61,687 nt of DNA from Micromonospora inaquosa (lineage in GTDB: Bacteria; Actinomycetota; Actinomycetes; Mycobacteriales; Micromonosporaceae): NCBI RefSeq assembly GCF_003857055.1, contig NZ_QGSZ01000173.1, forward strand, positions 1-61,687, written 5' to 3'. The notes below the pieces were generated by a model. That model had not been told where the DNA came from. It did not search any database and was given only the letters and a program-made list of their open reading frames with translations. Of the stretch, positions 1 to 7,931 are shown one piece after another; position 1 is the stretch's first letter; every line of letters begins with the position of its first letter. The translations under genes were made by a program, and so were the position numbers.

Positions 1-106
1 CGACCTGACCCCGCTCCGCGATCTTGCAGTTTCTGTTGTCGGCATGCGTGGATATGCACCTTAAGTCGGGACAGAAAGTGCAAGATCGCGGAGCGGGGTC
101 AGGTCG
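1..106. repeat. Long inverted repeat, 28-nt arms
   Basis: Positions 1-28 and 79-106 are perfect reverse complements, separated by a 50-nt spacer that includes an A/T-rich stretch. The left arm starts at the first base of the window, so it may be longer. The region is intergenic. It could be a bidirectional terminator for the minus-strand kinase downstream and an unseen gene to the left, or a dispersed palindromic element. The arms are seen directly; the role is inferred. Confidence 0.75.
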
Positions 107-108
107 GG

Positions 109-189
109 CTCGTCGATCATGGAGTTGCGGTGCCCGTCTTGGGGTTTTTCGGGTTTTTTGTCACCCACCACAACTCCATGATCGACGAG
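109..189. repeat. Second inverted repeat, 19-nt arms
   Basis: Positions 109-127 and 171-189 are perfect reverse complements around a 43-nt spacer with T-rich runs (about 144-160). It lies two bases after the first palindrome, so two large hairpins stand back to back. From 190 to 293 I see no gene or further signal. A terminator role for the minus-strand kinase gene ending at 294 is plausible. Confidence 0.7.
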
Positions 190-293
190 GTGGCAGCGGT
201 TGACGGGCGGCCGTTGCGGTAAACGCAACGGCGTTGACAAGGACCAAGCGTGGTCATGCGTCGGGGGCGGGCGAACCGCGGCGCTGTCGGGCC

Positions 294-1175
294 TCAGTTG
301 GAGTCGAGCAGCCAGCGGACCACGTCGATCTTCTCAGGGAAGACGCCGCCGTCGGCGACGCTCCAGGCCAGCGTGTGCCCGATCGTCCAGCCCCGGGCCC
401 GCTCCCGGTCCAGCCCCAGCTCGGTGCTGAGCCGGTCCAGCCGGTGCCGGACGGCGGCCGGCGAGTGGCCGAGCTCCCGGCCGCGCACCATCGGCACGAT
501 CGAGAACTCCCGCTCGCCGGTCAGCGGCTTCGGGTCGATCGCCAGCCACGGCCCTCGGTCACCGGGGAGCGCCTCGGCGGCGAGCACGTTGCCGGCGTGC
601 AGGTCCTGGTTGACCAGCACCTGCTCGCCCTGGCTCGACGCCAGATCGGTGAGCAGGGTGAGCGCCGCGTCGAGTAGCCGCCGCTCGTACGGCCGGCCGG
701 CTCGTTCCCAGGTGCGGGGCATCCGGTCGATCCAGCCGGCGGCCTCCTCGGCCAGCGGGGTGAACGGCGCGCCCGCCGGCCGCCAGAGTCGGGGCAGCAG
801 CACGGTCACCGCGTCCAGCGCGCGGTCCACGGGCAGCTCGTGCAGCGGAGTGCCGGGTTGGCAGCGTTCCACCAGCAGGGCGCGCCGTTCTGGGTCGTGT
901 GCGAGCAGCCGGATCGCCCCGTCGCCGTCCCAGTGGGCCAGCGCGTCGGCCTCGTGCCGACTCTCCTCGTCGGGGTACTGGAGCTTGAGCACCGCCGCCG
1001 TGCCGTCGGGCAGATCTGCCGGGAGCGCCAGGGAGGCGTAGGCGTACCGGAAGGGCGGGCCGAGTCGTAGCGACCACCGCTCGGTGCACTCCGCCAGCCA
1101 CGTCGGGAGTGTGGCGAGCCAGGCCCGGCCCGCCGGTGACGCACGTACCCAGTCAAGTCCCTCTGGTAGATCCAT
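294..1175 (-). CDS. APH(6)/hydroxyurea-type small-molecule kinase
   Basis: A 293-residue kinase-fold protein of the streptomycin 6-kinase/hydroxyurea phosphotransferase family, which transfers phosphate from ATP to aminoglycosides or small hydroxylated molecules. The signature catalytic segment NQDLHAGNVL (Brenner-type loop with HxGN) is near residue 200, followed by the metal-binding WLAIDPKPL, about 15 residues later. The N-lobe lysine is likely in AVLKLQYP. I chose the ATG at 1175 rather than the upstream start at 1193, because a -10-like CAGGAT (1182-1187) sits six bases before it, which fits a leaderless transcript. The actual substrate cannot be told from sequence. Chromosomal copies are common in actinomycetes and need not confer resistance. 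Confidence 0.85.
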   Translation of the reverse strand: MDLPEGLDWVRASPAGRAWLATLPTWLAECTERWSLRLGPPFRYAYASLALPADLPDGTAAVLKLQYPDEESRHEADALAHWDGDGAIRLLAHDPERRALLVERCQPGTPLHELPVDRALDAVTVLLPRLWRPAGAPFTPLAEEAAGWIDRMPRTWERAGRPYERRLLDAALTLLTDLASSQGEQVLVNQDLHAGNVLAAEALPGDRGPWLAIDPKPLTGEREFSIVPMVRGRELGHSPAAVRHRLDRLSTELGLDRERARGWTIGHTLAWSVADGGVFPEKIDVVRWLLDSN

Positions 1176-1217
1176 CCGGCCATCCTGGAGCATCCACCGC
1201 GTTCTGGTGGGTCTGGG

Positions 1218-1676
1218 TCAGGAGCGGGGCGGCGTCAGGCGCGGGCCGCGATAGGGCAGGGTGGCGCTGTAGACCACATTGGTGGTGGTGCTGCCGAACC
1301 CGGCGAGATCGTTGACGACCTGTTCGAGGTGGGCCATCGACGTCGCGGCCACCTTCAGCACGTAACAGTCGTCCCCTGTGGTGCGCAGGCACTCCAGAAT
1401 CTCCGACCGTTGATCCAGTAGCCGGTGCAGCGGTTCGTGCCGACTGCCGGGGTATTTCAGTCGGATCACCGCGAGCACGGCGAAGCCCGCCTTGGACAGG
1501 TCGACCTCGGCGCGGTAGCCGCTGATCACACCGGTCGCCTCCAGTCGCCTCACCCGCTCGCTGGTGGCCGACGCGCTCAGCTTGACCCGGCGGCTGAGCT
1601 CGGTGATCGGCAGGCGGCCGTCGCCCTGCAACTCGATCAGGATCGACCAATCGAGATCATCAAGATTCTCGGCCAT
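1218..1676 (-). CDS. Lrp/AsnC-family transcriptional regulator
   Basis: A 152-residue regulator with the family layout. An N-terminal winged helix-turn-helix (about residues 5-60, with DWSILIELQGDGRLPITELSRRV and the recognition helix SATSERVRRLEATGVISGY) is followed by a C-terminal RAM/ligand-binding alpha-beta domain containing the GDDCYVLKV strand and the dimer interface. Lrp-type proteins bind amino acids and usually control transport or metabolism, often including their own gene. A TAGATT -10 element lies at 1683-1688, six bases before the ATG, so the mRNA is probably leaderless. It diverges from the LLM oxidoreductase across 93 bp, so it may regulate that gene too. Confidence 0.9.
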   Translation of the reverse strand: MAENLDDLDWSILIELQGDGRLPITELSRRVKLSASATSERVRRLEATGVISGYRAEVDLSKAGFAVLAVIRLKYPGSRHEPLHRLLDQRSEILECLRTTGDDCYVLKVAATSMAHLEQVVNDLAGFGSTTTNVVYSATLPYRGPRLTPPRS

Positions 1677-1756
1677 CCGGCCAATCTACCGGCGGATTCA
1701 CGGCAAAGGCCAGCGAAGGCAGGGATCAAGGTGTTCCCGCGCCGCTCCACGCTGAC

Positions 1757-1762
1757 TAGCGT
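1757..1762 (+). promoter_or_regulatory. Leaderless promoter -10 (TAGCGT) of LLM gene
   Basis: TAGCGT is placed seven bases before the GTG start and no Shine-Dalgarno sequence is present. This is the TANNNT-N6/7-start layout of actinobacterial leaderless promoters, and the same hexamer recurs at 27445. Confidence 0.6.
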
Positions 1763-1769
1763 ATAACCC

Positions 1770-2621
1770 GTGCAAATTGGCGTGAACGTACCGAACTTCG
1801 CCCCGGGTACCGACCCCGACGTGCTGCGACAGTGGGCGCAGACGGTCGAGGGTCTCGGCTTCGACCTGCTGATGGTCTCCGACCACATCGCGGTGACCCC
1901 CGACGTCGCCAAGAAGTACCCGGCGCCGTTCTACGAGCCGTTCACCACGCTGTCCTGGCTGGCCGGGGTGACCTCCCGGGTCCGGTTGGGCACCACGGTG
2001 CTCATCGTCCCGTACCGGCACCCGCTGCTCACCGCCCGGATGGCGGCGAACCTCAACCGTCTCAGCGGCGGCCGGCTCGTCCTCGGCGTCGGCGTCGGCT
2101 GGGCCCAGCAGGAGTTCGAGGCGCTCGGCGTGCCGTTCCGGCGGCGCGGCGCGCTGACCGATGATTACCTGCGCACCATGCGTGACGCCTGGCAGAACGC
2201 CGACGACTACGACACGGATGCGATCCCGATCTGGGTCGGCGGCAACAGCGAAGCCGGCATGCGGCGCGCGGTTCTGCTCGGTGACGCCTGGCACCCGCTG
2301 CGGGTCACGCCCGGATGGCTGGCCGAGGCAGCCGGACGGCTGAAGGCCATCGCCGACGAACTGGGTCGCCCGGTGCCCGCGTTGATGCCGCGCATCGCAC
2401 TGCGGGAGGTTCCTGAACCGATCACCGCCCCGGACCGGCTCGCCGGTGTCGGCACCATCGACCAGATCATCGCCGACCTTGACCAGATCCGTCTGCTCGG
2501 CGCGGAGACGGTCGTGCTCGACCCGTTCAACGGCGACCTGACCGAGATCCGCCAGCCCGAACGCGCCTGGCGGACACTTGCGGCCGTGGCCGCTCACCAC
2601 AAATCCCAGGAGGACCGATGA
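1770..2621 (+). CDS. LLM-class F420-dependent oxidoreductase
   Basis: A 283-residue TIM-barrel flavin/F420-type oxidoreductase of the luciferase-like monooxygenase class. Family features are the N-terminal MQIGVNVPNF strand, the DLLMVSDHIAV segment, the SRVRLGTTVLIVPYRHPL strand-loop, and GGRLVLGVGVGW (the glycine-rich cofactor loop). The length suits the TIGR03619-like actinobacterial subgroup. It starts with GTG and has no ribosome-binding site. Its stop codon overlaps the next start by four bases (ATGA), so translation is coupled to the deaminase and the two proteins may act on related substrates. Substrate and direction are unknown. Confidence 0.88.
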   Translation: MQIGVNVPNFAPGTDPDVLRQWAQTVEGLGFDLLMVSDHIAVTPDVAKKYPAPFYEPFTTLSWLAGVTSRVRLGTTVLIVPYRHPLLTARMAANLNRLSGGRLVLGVGVGWAQQEFEALGVPFRRRGALTDDYLRTMRDAWQNADDYDTDAIPIWVGGNSEAGMRRAVLLGDAWHPLRVTPGWLAEAAGRLKAIADELGRPVPALMPRIALREVPEPITAPDRLAGVGTIDQIIADLDQIRLLGAETVVLDPFNGDLTEIRQPERAWRTLAAVAAHHKSQEDR

Positions 2622-3043
2622 CCCCCGACGACGAGAAGTTTCTCCGCCGCGCCGTGGAACTCGCCAGCGAGGCAGGGGCCTCCGGCGAACGGCCCTTCGG
2701 CTCGTTGCTGGTCGGCGCGGACGGCACCGTCCTGATCGAGGACCACAACACCGTGGTCTCTGACTCGGACATCACCGCCCACCCGGAACTGAAACTGGCC
2801 CGCTGGGCCGCTCGGGAACTCGACCCCGACGTGGCCGCCGCCACCACCATGTTCACCAGTTGCCAGCCCTGCCCGATGTGCGCGACCGTGATCGACCGGT
2901 CCGGCCTCGGACGGGTGGTGTACGCGCTGTCCAGCGAGCAGTTCGAGGAGGTCAAGCCGGCCACCCCGGCGCTGCCCCCGGTCCGGTACGAGGGGCCGGC
3001 GCTGTTCGAGGAGGCACGTCGGCCGATCGACGACTACTACTGA
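2618..3043 (+). CDS. Nucleoside/nucleobase deaminase (CDA fold)
   Basis: A 141-residue zinc-dependent deaminase of the guanine deaminase/tRNA adenosine deaminase-like group. The zinc and proton-shuttle motif reads AHPELKLARW around residue 54, with HPE instead of the more usual HAE, and PCPMC near residue 85 gives the two cysteine ligands. The reaction class is hydrolytic deamination of a purine or pyrimidine base or nucleoside. Genuine TadA proteins differ in the C-terminal region, so a free-base deaminase is more likely. It overlaps the upstream gene by four bases and is therefore co-translated with the LLM oxidoreductase. No regulatory feature of its own is visible. Confidence 0.85.
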   Translation: MTPDDEKFLRRAVELASEAGASGERPFGSLLVGADGTVLIEDHNTVVSDSDITAHPELKLARWAARELDPDVAAATTMFTSCQPCPMCATVIDRSGLGRVVYALSSEQFEEVKPATPALPPVRYEGPALFEEARRPIDDYY

Positions 3044-3116
3044 CCGAAGCTGTCCCGCGGTGGTGTGACGTAGCCGGAATTGACAGTCGGCCGGCTGCCG
3101 GAGCAGGGTTGAGCGG

Positions 3117-3130
3117 TGACAACGATGTCA
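3117..3130. promoter_or_regulatory. Candidate LacI-type operator
   Basis: TGACAACGATGTCA is a near-perfect 14-bp palindrome with only one mismatched pair, about 150 bp upstream of the AGE isomerase start. Its central CG and half-site resemble operators bound by LacI/GalR proteins. A LacI gene ends convergently at the other end of this sugar module. The 235-bp gap from 3044 to 3278 holds no other clear signal. Confidence 0.4.
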
Positions 3131-3278
3131 ACGGACAAAAGGGAAGGGATTGTGTGCATGATCCTCTCCCGGCCGCGCCCGGTTCGCGGTATCCCGTTGA
3201 CGGTTTCCCGGCGCGGACCCGGTCTGTCCGCCGATCCTGGCCGTATGTCCCTTTCCTACCCGACGGTGACCAGCTGAG

Positions 3279-4544
3279 ATGACCGACGTGCCCCGATCCG
3301 ACGCCGCAACGACCCCCGCTCCGGCGCGGTCGCCAGACCTGCCCGATCTGGACGACTTCCTCGTCGACCAGACCCGGACGCTGCTCGACACCGCCCGCCG
3401 CTCGGTGCGGCCCGAGGGCGGCTTCTGGTGGTTGACCGACGACCGCACCCCGGATCGCGGCGAACCGATCCACACCTGGATCACCTGCCGGATGACCCAC
3501 GTGGCCTCCCTCGCCCACCGCAACGGCGACCCGGACGCCGCCGCCCTGGTCGACCACGGCGTCGCCGCGCTCAGCACGCTGCTGCGCGACGACCGGTACG
3601 GCGGCTGGTTCGGCGCGGTGGACCAGCAGGGAACACCCGTCAACGATCGCAAGGCCGGCTACGACCACGCGTTCGTGCTGCTCGCCGCCTCCAGCGCCGC
3701 GCGCGCCGGACGGCCCGGCGCGGACCGACTGCTCGCCGACGTGCTGGCCGTCGTACGGGACCGGTTCTGGGACGACGACGCCGGCGCGGTCCGCGAATCG
3801 TGGAACCGCGACTGGACGGTCACCGAGGACTACCGCGGCGCCAACAGCAGCATGCACATGGTCGAGGCGTTCCTCGCCGCGACCGCCGCCACCGGCGACA
3901 CGAGCTGGGCCGACCGGGCCCTGCGAATCGCCACCCACCTCGTGCACGGTGAGGCGGCCCGGCACGACTGGCGGCTGCCCGAGCACTTCACCACCGACTG
4001 GACGCCGCTGCCCGACTACAACCGGGACCAGCCCGCCGACCCGTTCCGGCCGTACGGCTCCACCATCGGGCACTGGCTGGAATGGGCCCGGCTGCTGCTG
4101 GAACTGGAGGCGGTGCTGCCGCAGCCACCCCGCTGGCTGCTCGCCGACGCCCGCGCCCTGTTCGCCGCCGCCGTGCGGCGCGGCTGGGCGGTCGACGGCG
4201 CGGACGGCTTCGTCTACACCATCGACTGGGACGACCGGCCGGTGGTGCGCTCCCGTATGCACTGGGTCCTCGCCGAGGCCATCGGTGCGGCGATCACCCT
4301 GCACCGACGCACCGGGGACGCGGTCTACCTCGACTGGTACCAGGTCTTCTGGGCGTACGCCCGCCGCTGTCTCATCGACCAGACCGGATGGCGGCACGAG
4401 TTGGACGCACAGAACCTGCCCGCCGACACGGTGTGGCACGGCCGACCGGACGTCTACCACGCGTACCAGGCGGTGCTCCTGTCCCGCGCTGCCGTCGGGC
4501 TCGGTGGCCCCGGCCCGCTCGCACCGGGGGAGGTGACCGCGTGA
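3279..4544 (+). CDS. AGE-family aldose-ketose isomerase
   Basis: A 421-residue (alpha/alpha)6-barrel protein of the N-acylglucosamine 2-epimerase family, on the mannose-isomerase/YihS branch rather than the ATP-dependent renin-binding-protein branch. Visible hallmarks are RMTHVASLAH near residue 75, YDHAFVLLAASSA, the GANSSMHMVEAF segment near residue 190 carrying catalytic His and Glu, HWLEWARLLLEL, and MHWVLAEAIGA. Such enzymes interconvert mannose, fructose or glucose, or sulfoquinovose and sulfofructose. Its end overlaps the PfkB kinase start by four bases. Isomerase plus fructokinase suggests mannose to fructose to fructose phosphate. A sulfoquinovose route is less likely because no aldolase is nearby. 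The ribosome-binding site is weak. Confidence 0.85.
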   Translation: MTDVPRSDAATTPAPARSPDLPDLDDFLVDQTRTLLDTARRSVRPEGGFWWLTDDRTPDRGEPIHTWITCRMTHVASLAHRNGDPDAAALVDHGVAALSTLLRDDRYGGWFGAVDQQGTPVNDRKAGYDHAFVLLAASSAARAGRPGADRLLADVLAVVRDRFWDDDAGAVRESWNRDWTVTEDYRGANSSMHMVEAFLAATAATGDTSWADRALRIATHLVHGEAARHDWRLPEHFTTDWTPLPDYNRDQPADPFRPYGSTIGHWLEWARLLLELEAVLPQPPRWLLADARALFAAAVRRGWAVDGADGFVYTIDWDDRPVVRSRMHWVLAEAIGAAITLHRRTGDAVYLDWYQVFWAYARRCLIDQTGWRHELDAQNLPADTVWHGRPDVYHAYQAVLLSRAAVGLGGPGPLAPGEVTA

Positions 4545-5491
4545 TCGTCGTCGCGGGTGAGGCACTGATCGACCTGGTCGTCACCGCCGAGGGGCAGCGG
4601 GCGGTGCCGGGTGGCTCCCCGGCGAACGTCGCGGTCACCCTGGCCCGGCTCGACCAGCCGGTACGGCTGCTGGCCCGGCTCGCCAGCGACGAGTACGGTC
4701 GGCAACTCGTCGAGCATCTGAGCGCCAACCGGGTGGACCTGGCGTGGGCGGTCCACGCCGACGAGCCCACATCGGTGGCGGTGGCCACCCTGAACGCCGC
4801 CGGTCAGGCCAGCTACGAATTCCGGCTGGCCGGTGCGGCGGACTGGCAGTGGACGCCGCGGGAACTGCCCGAGCTGGCCGGATCACCGGCGATCGCGCTG
4901 CACACCGGGTCCCTCGCACTCGCGTTGGCCCCCGGCGCGGAGGTGCTGGAGGGCCTGCTCGCCCGGGAACGCCAACGGGACGGGCTCACCGTCTCCATCG
5001 ACCTCAACCTGCGGCCGAGCATCGTCACGGACCGGGCGGCGGAGCAGGAGCGGGTACGCCGACAGGTTCGCCTCGCGCACCTGGTCAAGGCCAGTGACCA
5101 GGACCTGGCCTGGCTCTACCCGGAGCGTTCGCTGGCCGACGTGATGACCGAGTGGCGGGCGGCCGGCGTGTCCTGCGCCGTGGTGACCCGGGGCGGGGAG
5201 GGCGCCTGGCTGCTCGCTCCCGACGGCTCACTGCACGAGGAGCCGGCGGTCCGGACCACGGTGGTCGACACCGTCGGTGCCGGCGACTCGTTCACCGGTG
5301 GGCTGCTGGCCGCGCTGGCCGACCTCGACGCGCTCGGTGACCGGCCGGCCGACCGGCTGGCCGCGGTGACCGGGCCGCAGTGGGGTGTGGTGCTTCGGCA
5401 GGCCGCCACTGTGGCCGCGTTGACCTGTGGTCGCCGAGGCGCCGACCCGCCGAGCCGCGCCGAGGTCGAAGCCCTGCTCAAGACCGCCTAG
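4541..5491 (+). CDS. PfkB-family sugar kinase (fructokinase-like)
   Basis: A 316-residue ribokinase-fold kinase starting at the GTG embedded in the isomerase stop (GTGA overlap), so the two are translationally coupled. The N-terminal PfkB signature GGSPANVAVTLARL lies near residue 26. The C-terminal signature DTVGAGDSFTGGLLAAL lies near residue 245, with the catalytic Asp in GAGD and the anion hole. The substrate is most likely the ketose made by the upstream isomerase, so fructose is the simplest guess. Its last codon overlaps the convergent LacI gene by four bases, leaving no room for a separate terminator. Confidence 0.88.
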   Translation: MIVVAGEALIDLVVTAEGQRAVPGGSPANVAVTLARLDQPVRLLARLASDEYGRQLVEHLSANRVDLAWAVHADEPTSVAVATLNAAGQASYEFRLAGAADWQWTPRELPELAGSPAIALHTGSLALALAPGAEVLEGLLARERQRDGLTVSIDLNLRPSIVTDRAAEQERVRRQVRLAHLVKASDQDLAWLYPERSLADVMTEWRAAGVSCAVVTRGGEGAWLLAPDGSLHEEPAVRTTVVDTVGAGDSFTGGLLAALADLDALGDRPADRLAAVTGPQWGVVLRQAATVAALTCGRRGADPPSRAEVEALLKTA

Positions 5492-6501
5492 GCCAGGCCC
5501 CGCTTCAGCAGCCTGGTGGGCAGCACCGTGGTTGAGGGCGGAGTGTCGTCGCCGGCTACTCGTTCGAAGAGGCGCTCGGTGGCGACCCTCGCCAGCTCCC
5601 GGGTGTCGTACGCGACGACGGTCAGCGGTCGGGGCATCAGGTGGGCCAGCTCGAAGTCGTCGAAGCCGACCAACGCGGCGTCACTGCCCCGCCGGTGCAG
5701 CTCCTGGAGCGCGCCGACGGTGAGCCGGTTGTTGGCGCAGAAGAACGCGGTGGGCGGCTCCGGGAGGTCGAGGAGCGCGGCGACCGCCCGCCCGGCCTCC
5801 TCGGGGGCGATGAGCCGCTCGCGGACCAGCGAATCGTCCGGCTCGACTCCGGCGGCGTCCAGCGCCGCCCGTGCCCCGGCCAGCCGCTCACGCATCGTGG
5901 GTACGCTCGGTGCGCCGAGCAGCAGCCCCACCCGCCGGTGCCCCTCGTCGAGCAGCGCGGTGACCCCGGCGTGGCTGCCGCCCCGGTTGTCCAACAGCAC
6001 GGCGTCGGCTTGCAGCCCCTGCGGCGGCCGGTCCAGGAACACCACCGGCATGCCCAGCTCGACCTCACGACGCAGGAACGAGTGGTCGAGGCCCGCCGGC
6101 ACCACCAGCAGCCCGTCGACCCGGCGCTGGGTGAAATCCTGGAGCAGGGCGCGTTCCCGCTCCGGGTCCTCCTCCGAGGACGCGGTGATCAGCATCGTGC
6201 CGTGGGCGGCGGCGATCTCGGCGGCGACGCTGGCGATGGTCGCGTAGAACGGGTTGGCGATCTCCTCGATCAGCAGCCCGACGGTGGCGTTGAGCTGCCG
6301 GGAGCGCAGGTTACGAGCGATGTCGTTGCGTCGGAAGCCCAGCTCGGCGATCGCGGCCAGCACCCGGCCGACCAACTCCTGCCCTACCGGCTCGTCGTTG
6401 ACGACCCGGGAGACCGTCTTCAGGCTGACGTCGGCCCGTCGGGCCACGTCGACCATCGTGGGGCGCCGACGCACGGTCGGCCGGGTCGGAGTCTGGGTCA
6501 C
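5488..6501 (-). CDS. LacI/GalR-family repressor of sugar module
   Basis: A 337-residue LacI-type regulator. The N-terminal HTH and hinge helix read TMVDVARRADVSLKTVSRVVNDE, then NDIARNLRSRQLNATVGLLIEEI. A periplasmic-binding-protein-like effector domain follows, with the family end segment DDFELAHLMPRPLTVVAYD. I prefer the GTG at 6501, because GGAGG lies eight bases upstream, over the GTG at 6516. It is convergent with the isomerase-kinase pair and, given the palindrome at 3117-3130, probably represses it until the sugar is present. It sits 28 bases after the flavoprotein gene on the same strand, so some read-through is possible. Confidence 0.9.
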   Translation of the reverse strand: MTQTPTRPTVRRRPTMVDVARRADVSLKTVSRVVNDEPVGQELVGRVLAAIAELGFRRNDIARNLRSRQLNATVGLLIEEIANPFYATIASVAAEIAAAHGTMLITASSEEDPERERALLQDFTQRRVDGLLVVPAGLDHSFLRREVELGMPVVFLDRPPQGLQADAVLLDNRGGSHAGVTALLDEGHRRVGLLLGAPSVPTMRERLAGARAALDAAGVEPDDSLVRERLIAPEEAGRAVAALLDLPEPPTAFFCANNRLTVGALQELHRRGSDAALVGFDDFELAHLMPRPLTVVAYDTRELARVATERLFERVAGDDTPPSTTVLPTRLLKRGLA

Positions 6502-6528
6502 GGGGTGGTCCTCCACGGCGGGCGCGGG

Positions 6529-7908
6529 TCAACGGTCGAGCGCGGCGAGCGCGTCGACCGCTTTTCGGGCGGCGATGAGCACCGGATCCCACACCGGTGC
6601 GTACGGCGGAGCGTAGCCCAGGTCCAACTGCGTCATATCGTCCACCGTCATGCCGTTCCACAGGGCCACGGCCAGCGTGTCGATCCGTTTGGCCGCCTCG
6701 GACCAACCGACGATCTGCGCGCCGAGCAACCGGCCGCTGGGGCGCTCGGCGATCAGCTTGACCGTCATCGACCGGGAACCCGGGTAGTAGCCGGCCCGGT
6801 TGGTCGACTCGGCGATCACGGAGACGAACTCGAAGCCGGCGGCTGTGGCGTCGCGCTCGCGCAGACCCGTCCGACCGACCTCCAGGTCGCAGACCTTGGT
6901 CACCGCCGTGCCGATCACACCGGTGAAGGTGGCGTACCCGCCGCCGATGTTGATCCCGGCGACCCGGCCCTGCTTGTTGGCGTGCGTGCCGAGCGGCACG
7001 TGCACCGGCAGCCCGCTGACCCGGTGCAGGGTCTCCACGCAGTCGCCGGCCGCCCAGACCCCGGTGAGCCCGGGCACCCGCATCCGGCGGTCGACCCGGA
7101 TCGCGCCGGTCGGGCCGAGGGGCATCCCGGCCGCCTCGGCGAGCGCGGTGTTGGGGCGTACGCCGAGACCCAGGACCACGACGTCGGCCGGGATCGACCC
7201 CTCGGCGGTGACCACGGCGGACACCCGGCCGTCCCGCTCCTCAAGGCCGGTCACCGGCAGGCCGGTGCGGATCGTGATGCCGAAGCCGCGCATCGCGTCG
7301 GCGACCAACTCGCCCATTTCGGCGTCCACCGTCGACATGGGCTGCTCGCCCGCTTCCATCAGGGTCACCGAGAGGCCGCGTTGGATCATGGCCTCGGCGA
7401 TCTCGACGCCGATGTACCCGCCGCCGACCACCACCGCCCGGCGCGGCTGCGGGTCGGCGTCCAGCCAGTCGCGCAGCGCCGCACCGTCGTCGAGGGTCTG
7501 CATGCCGAACACGCCGTGCGCGTCGGTAACCGCCCACGACGGCTTCACCGGCACCGCGCCGGTGGCGTACATCAGGTCGTCGAAGCGTTCGCGGACCTCG
7601 CCGCCGTACTCCAGGTCGCGGGCCACCACCTCGCGGCGTTCCAGGTCGATGGTCGTGACCTCGTGGCGCATCCGGACGTCCATCGCGTGCTCGGTGCGGA
7701 AGATCTCCGGGTCCCGGGCGATCAACGCCTCGGGGCCGGACACCAGCCCGCTGATCCAGTACGGGATGCCGCAGGCCGAGTAGGAGGTGAAGTGGCCCCG
7801 TTCGAAGACCACGATCTCCAGGTCGGCTCGGGCGCGTCGGCGTCGGGCCTGGGACGCCGCCGACATTCCGGCGGCGTCCCCGCCGATGACGATCAGCCGT
7901 TGCGCCAC
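6529..7908 (-). CDS. FAD/NAD-dependent CoA-disulfide reductase-like protein
   Basis: A 459-residue pyridine nucleotide-disulfide oxidoreductase of the NADH oxidase/CoA-disulfide reductase group. The N-terminal FAD motif is IVIGGDAAGMSAA. The single redox cysteine lies in the SACGIPYW motif near residue 46. The NAD motif is VVVGGGYIGVEIAEA near residue 163, and a GVWAAGDC segment closes the FAD site. A dimerisation domain follows. Reaction options are NAD(P)H-dependent reduction of CoA disulfide, persulfides or oxygen. The GTG start has CAGGAT (7915-7920) six bases upstream and no ribosome-binding site, so it is probably leaderless. Confidence 0.88.
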   Translation of the reverse strand: MAQRLIVIGGDAAGMSAASQARRRRARADLEIVVFERGHFTSYSACGIPYWISGLVSGPEALIARDPEIFRTEHAMDVRMRHEVTTIDLERREVVARDLEYGGEVRERFDDLMYATGAVPVKPSWAVTDAHGVFGMQTLDDGAALRDWLDADPQPRRAVVVGGGYIGVEIAEAMIQRGLSVTLMEAGEQPMSTVDAEMGELVADAMRGFGITIRTGLPVTGLEERDGRVSAVVTAEGSIPADVVVLGLGVRPNTALAEAAGMPLGPTGAIRVDRRMRVPGLTGVWAAGDCVETLHRVSGLPVHVPLGTHANKQGRVAGINIGGGYATFTGVIGTAVTKVCDLEVGRTGLRERDATAAGFEFVSVIAESTNRAGYYPGSRSMTVKLIAERPSGRLLGAQIVGWSEAAKRIDTLAVALWNGMTVDDMTQLDLGYAPPYAPVWDPVLIAARKAVDALAALDR

Positions 7909-7931
7909 GGGTTCATCCTGTCACGCGTCGA

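Noticed and set aside
3279..5491. Interpretation as a sulfoquinovose (sulfo-EMP) operon
   Set aside because: Isomerase and kinase fit, but the aldolase, sulfoquinovosidase and transporter are absent, so a mannose/fructose route is simpler.
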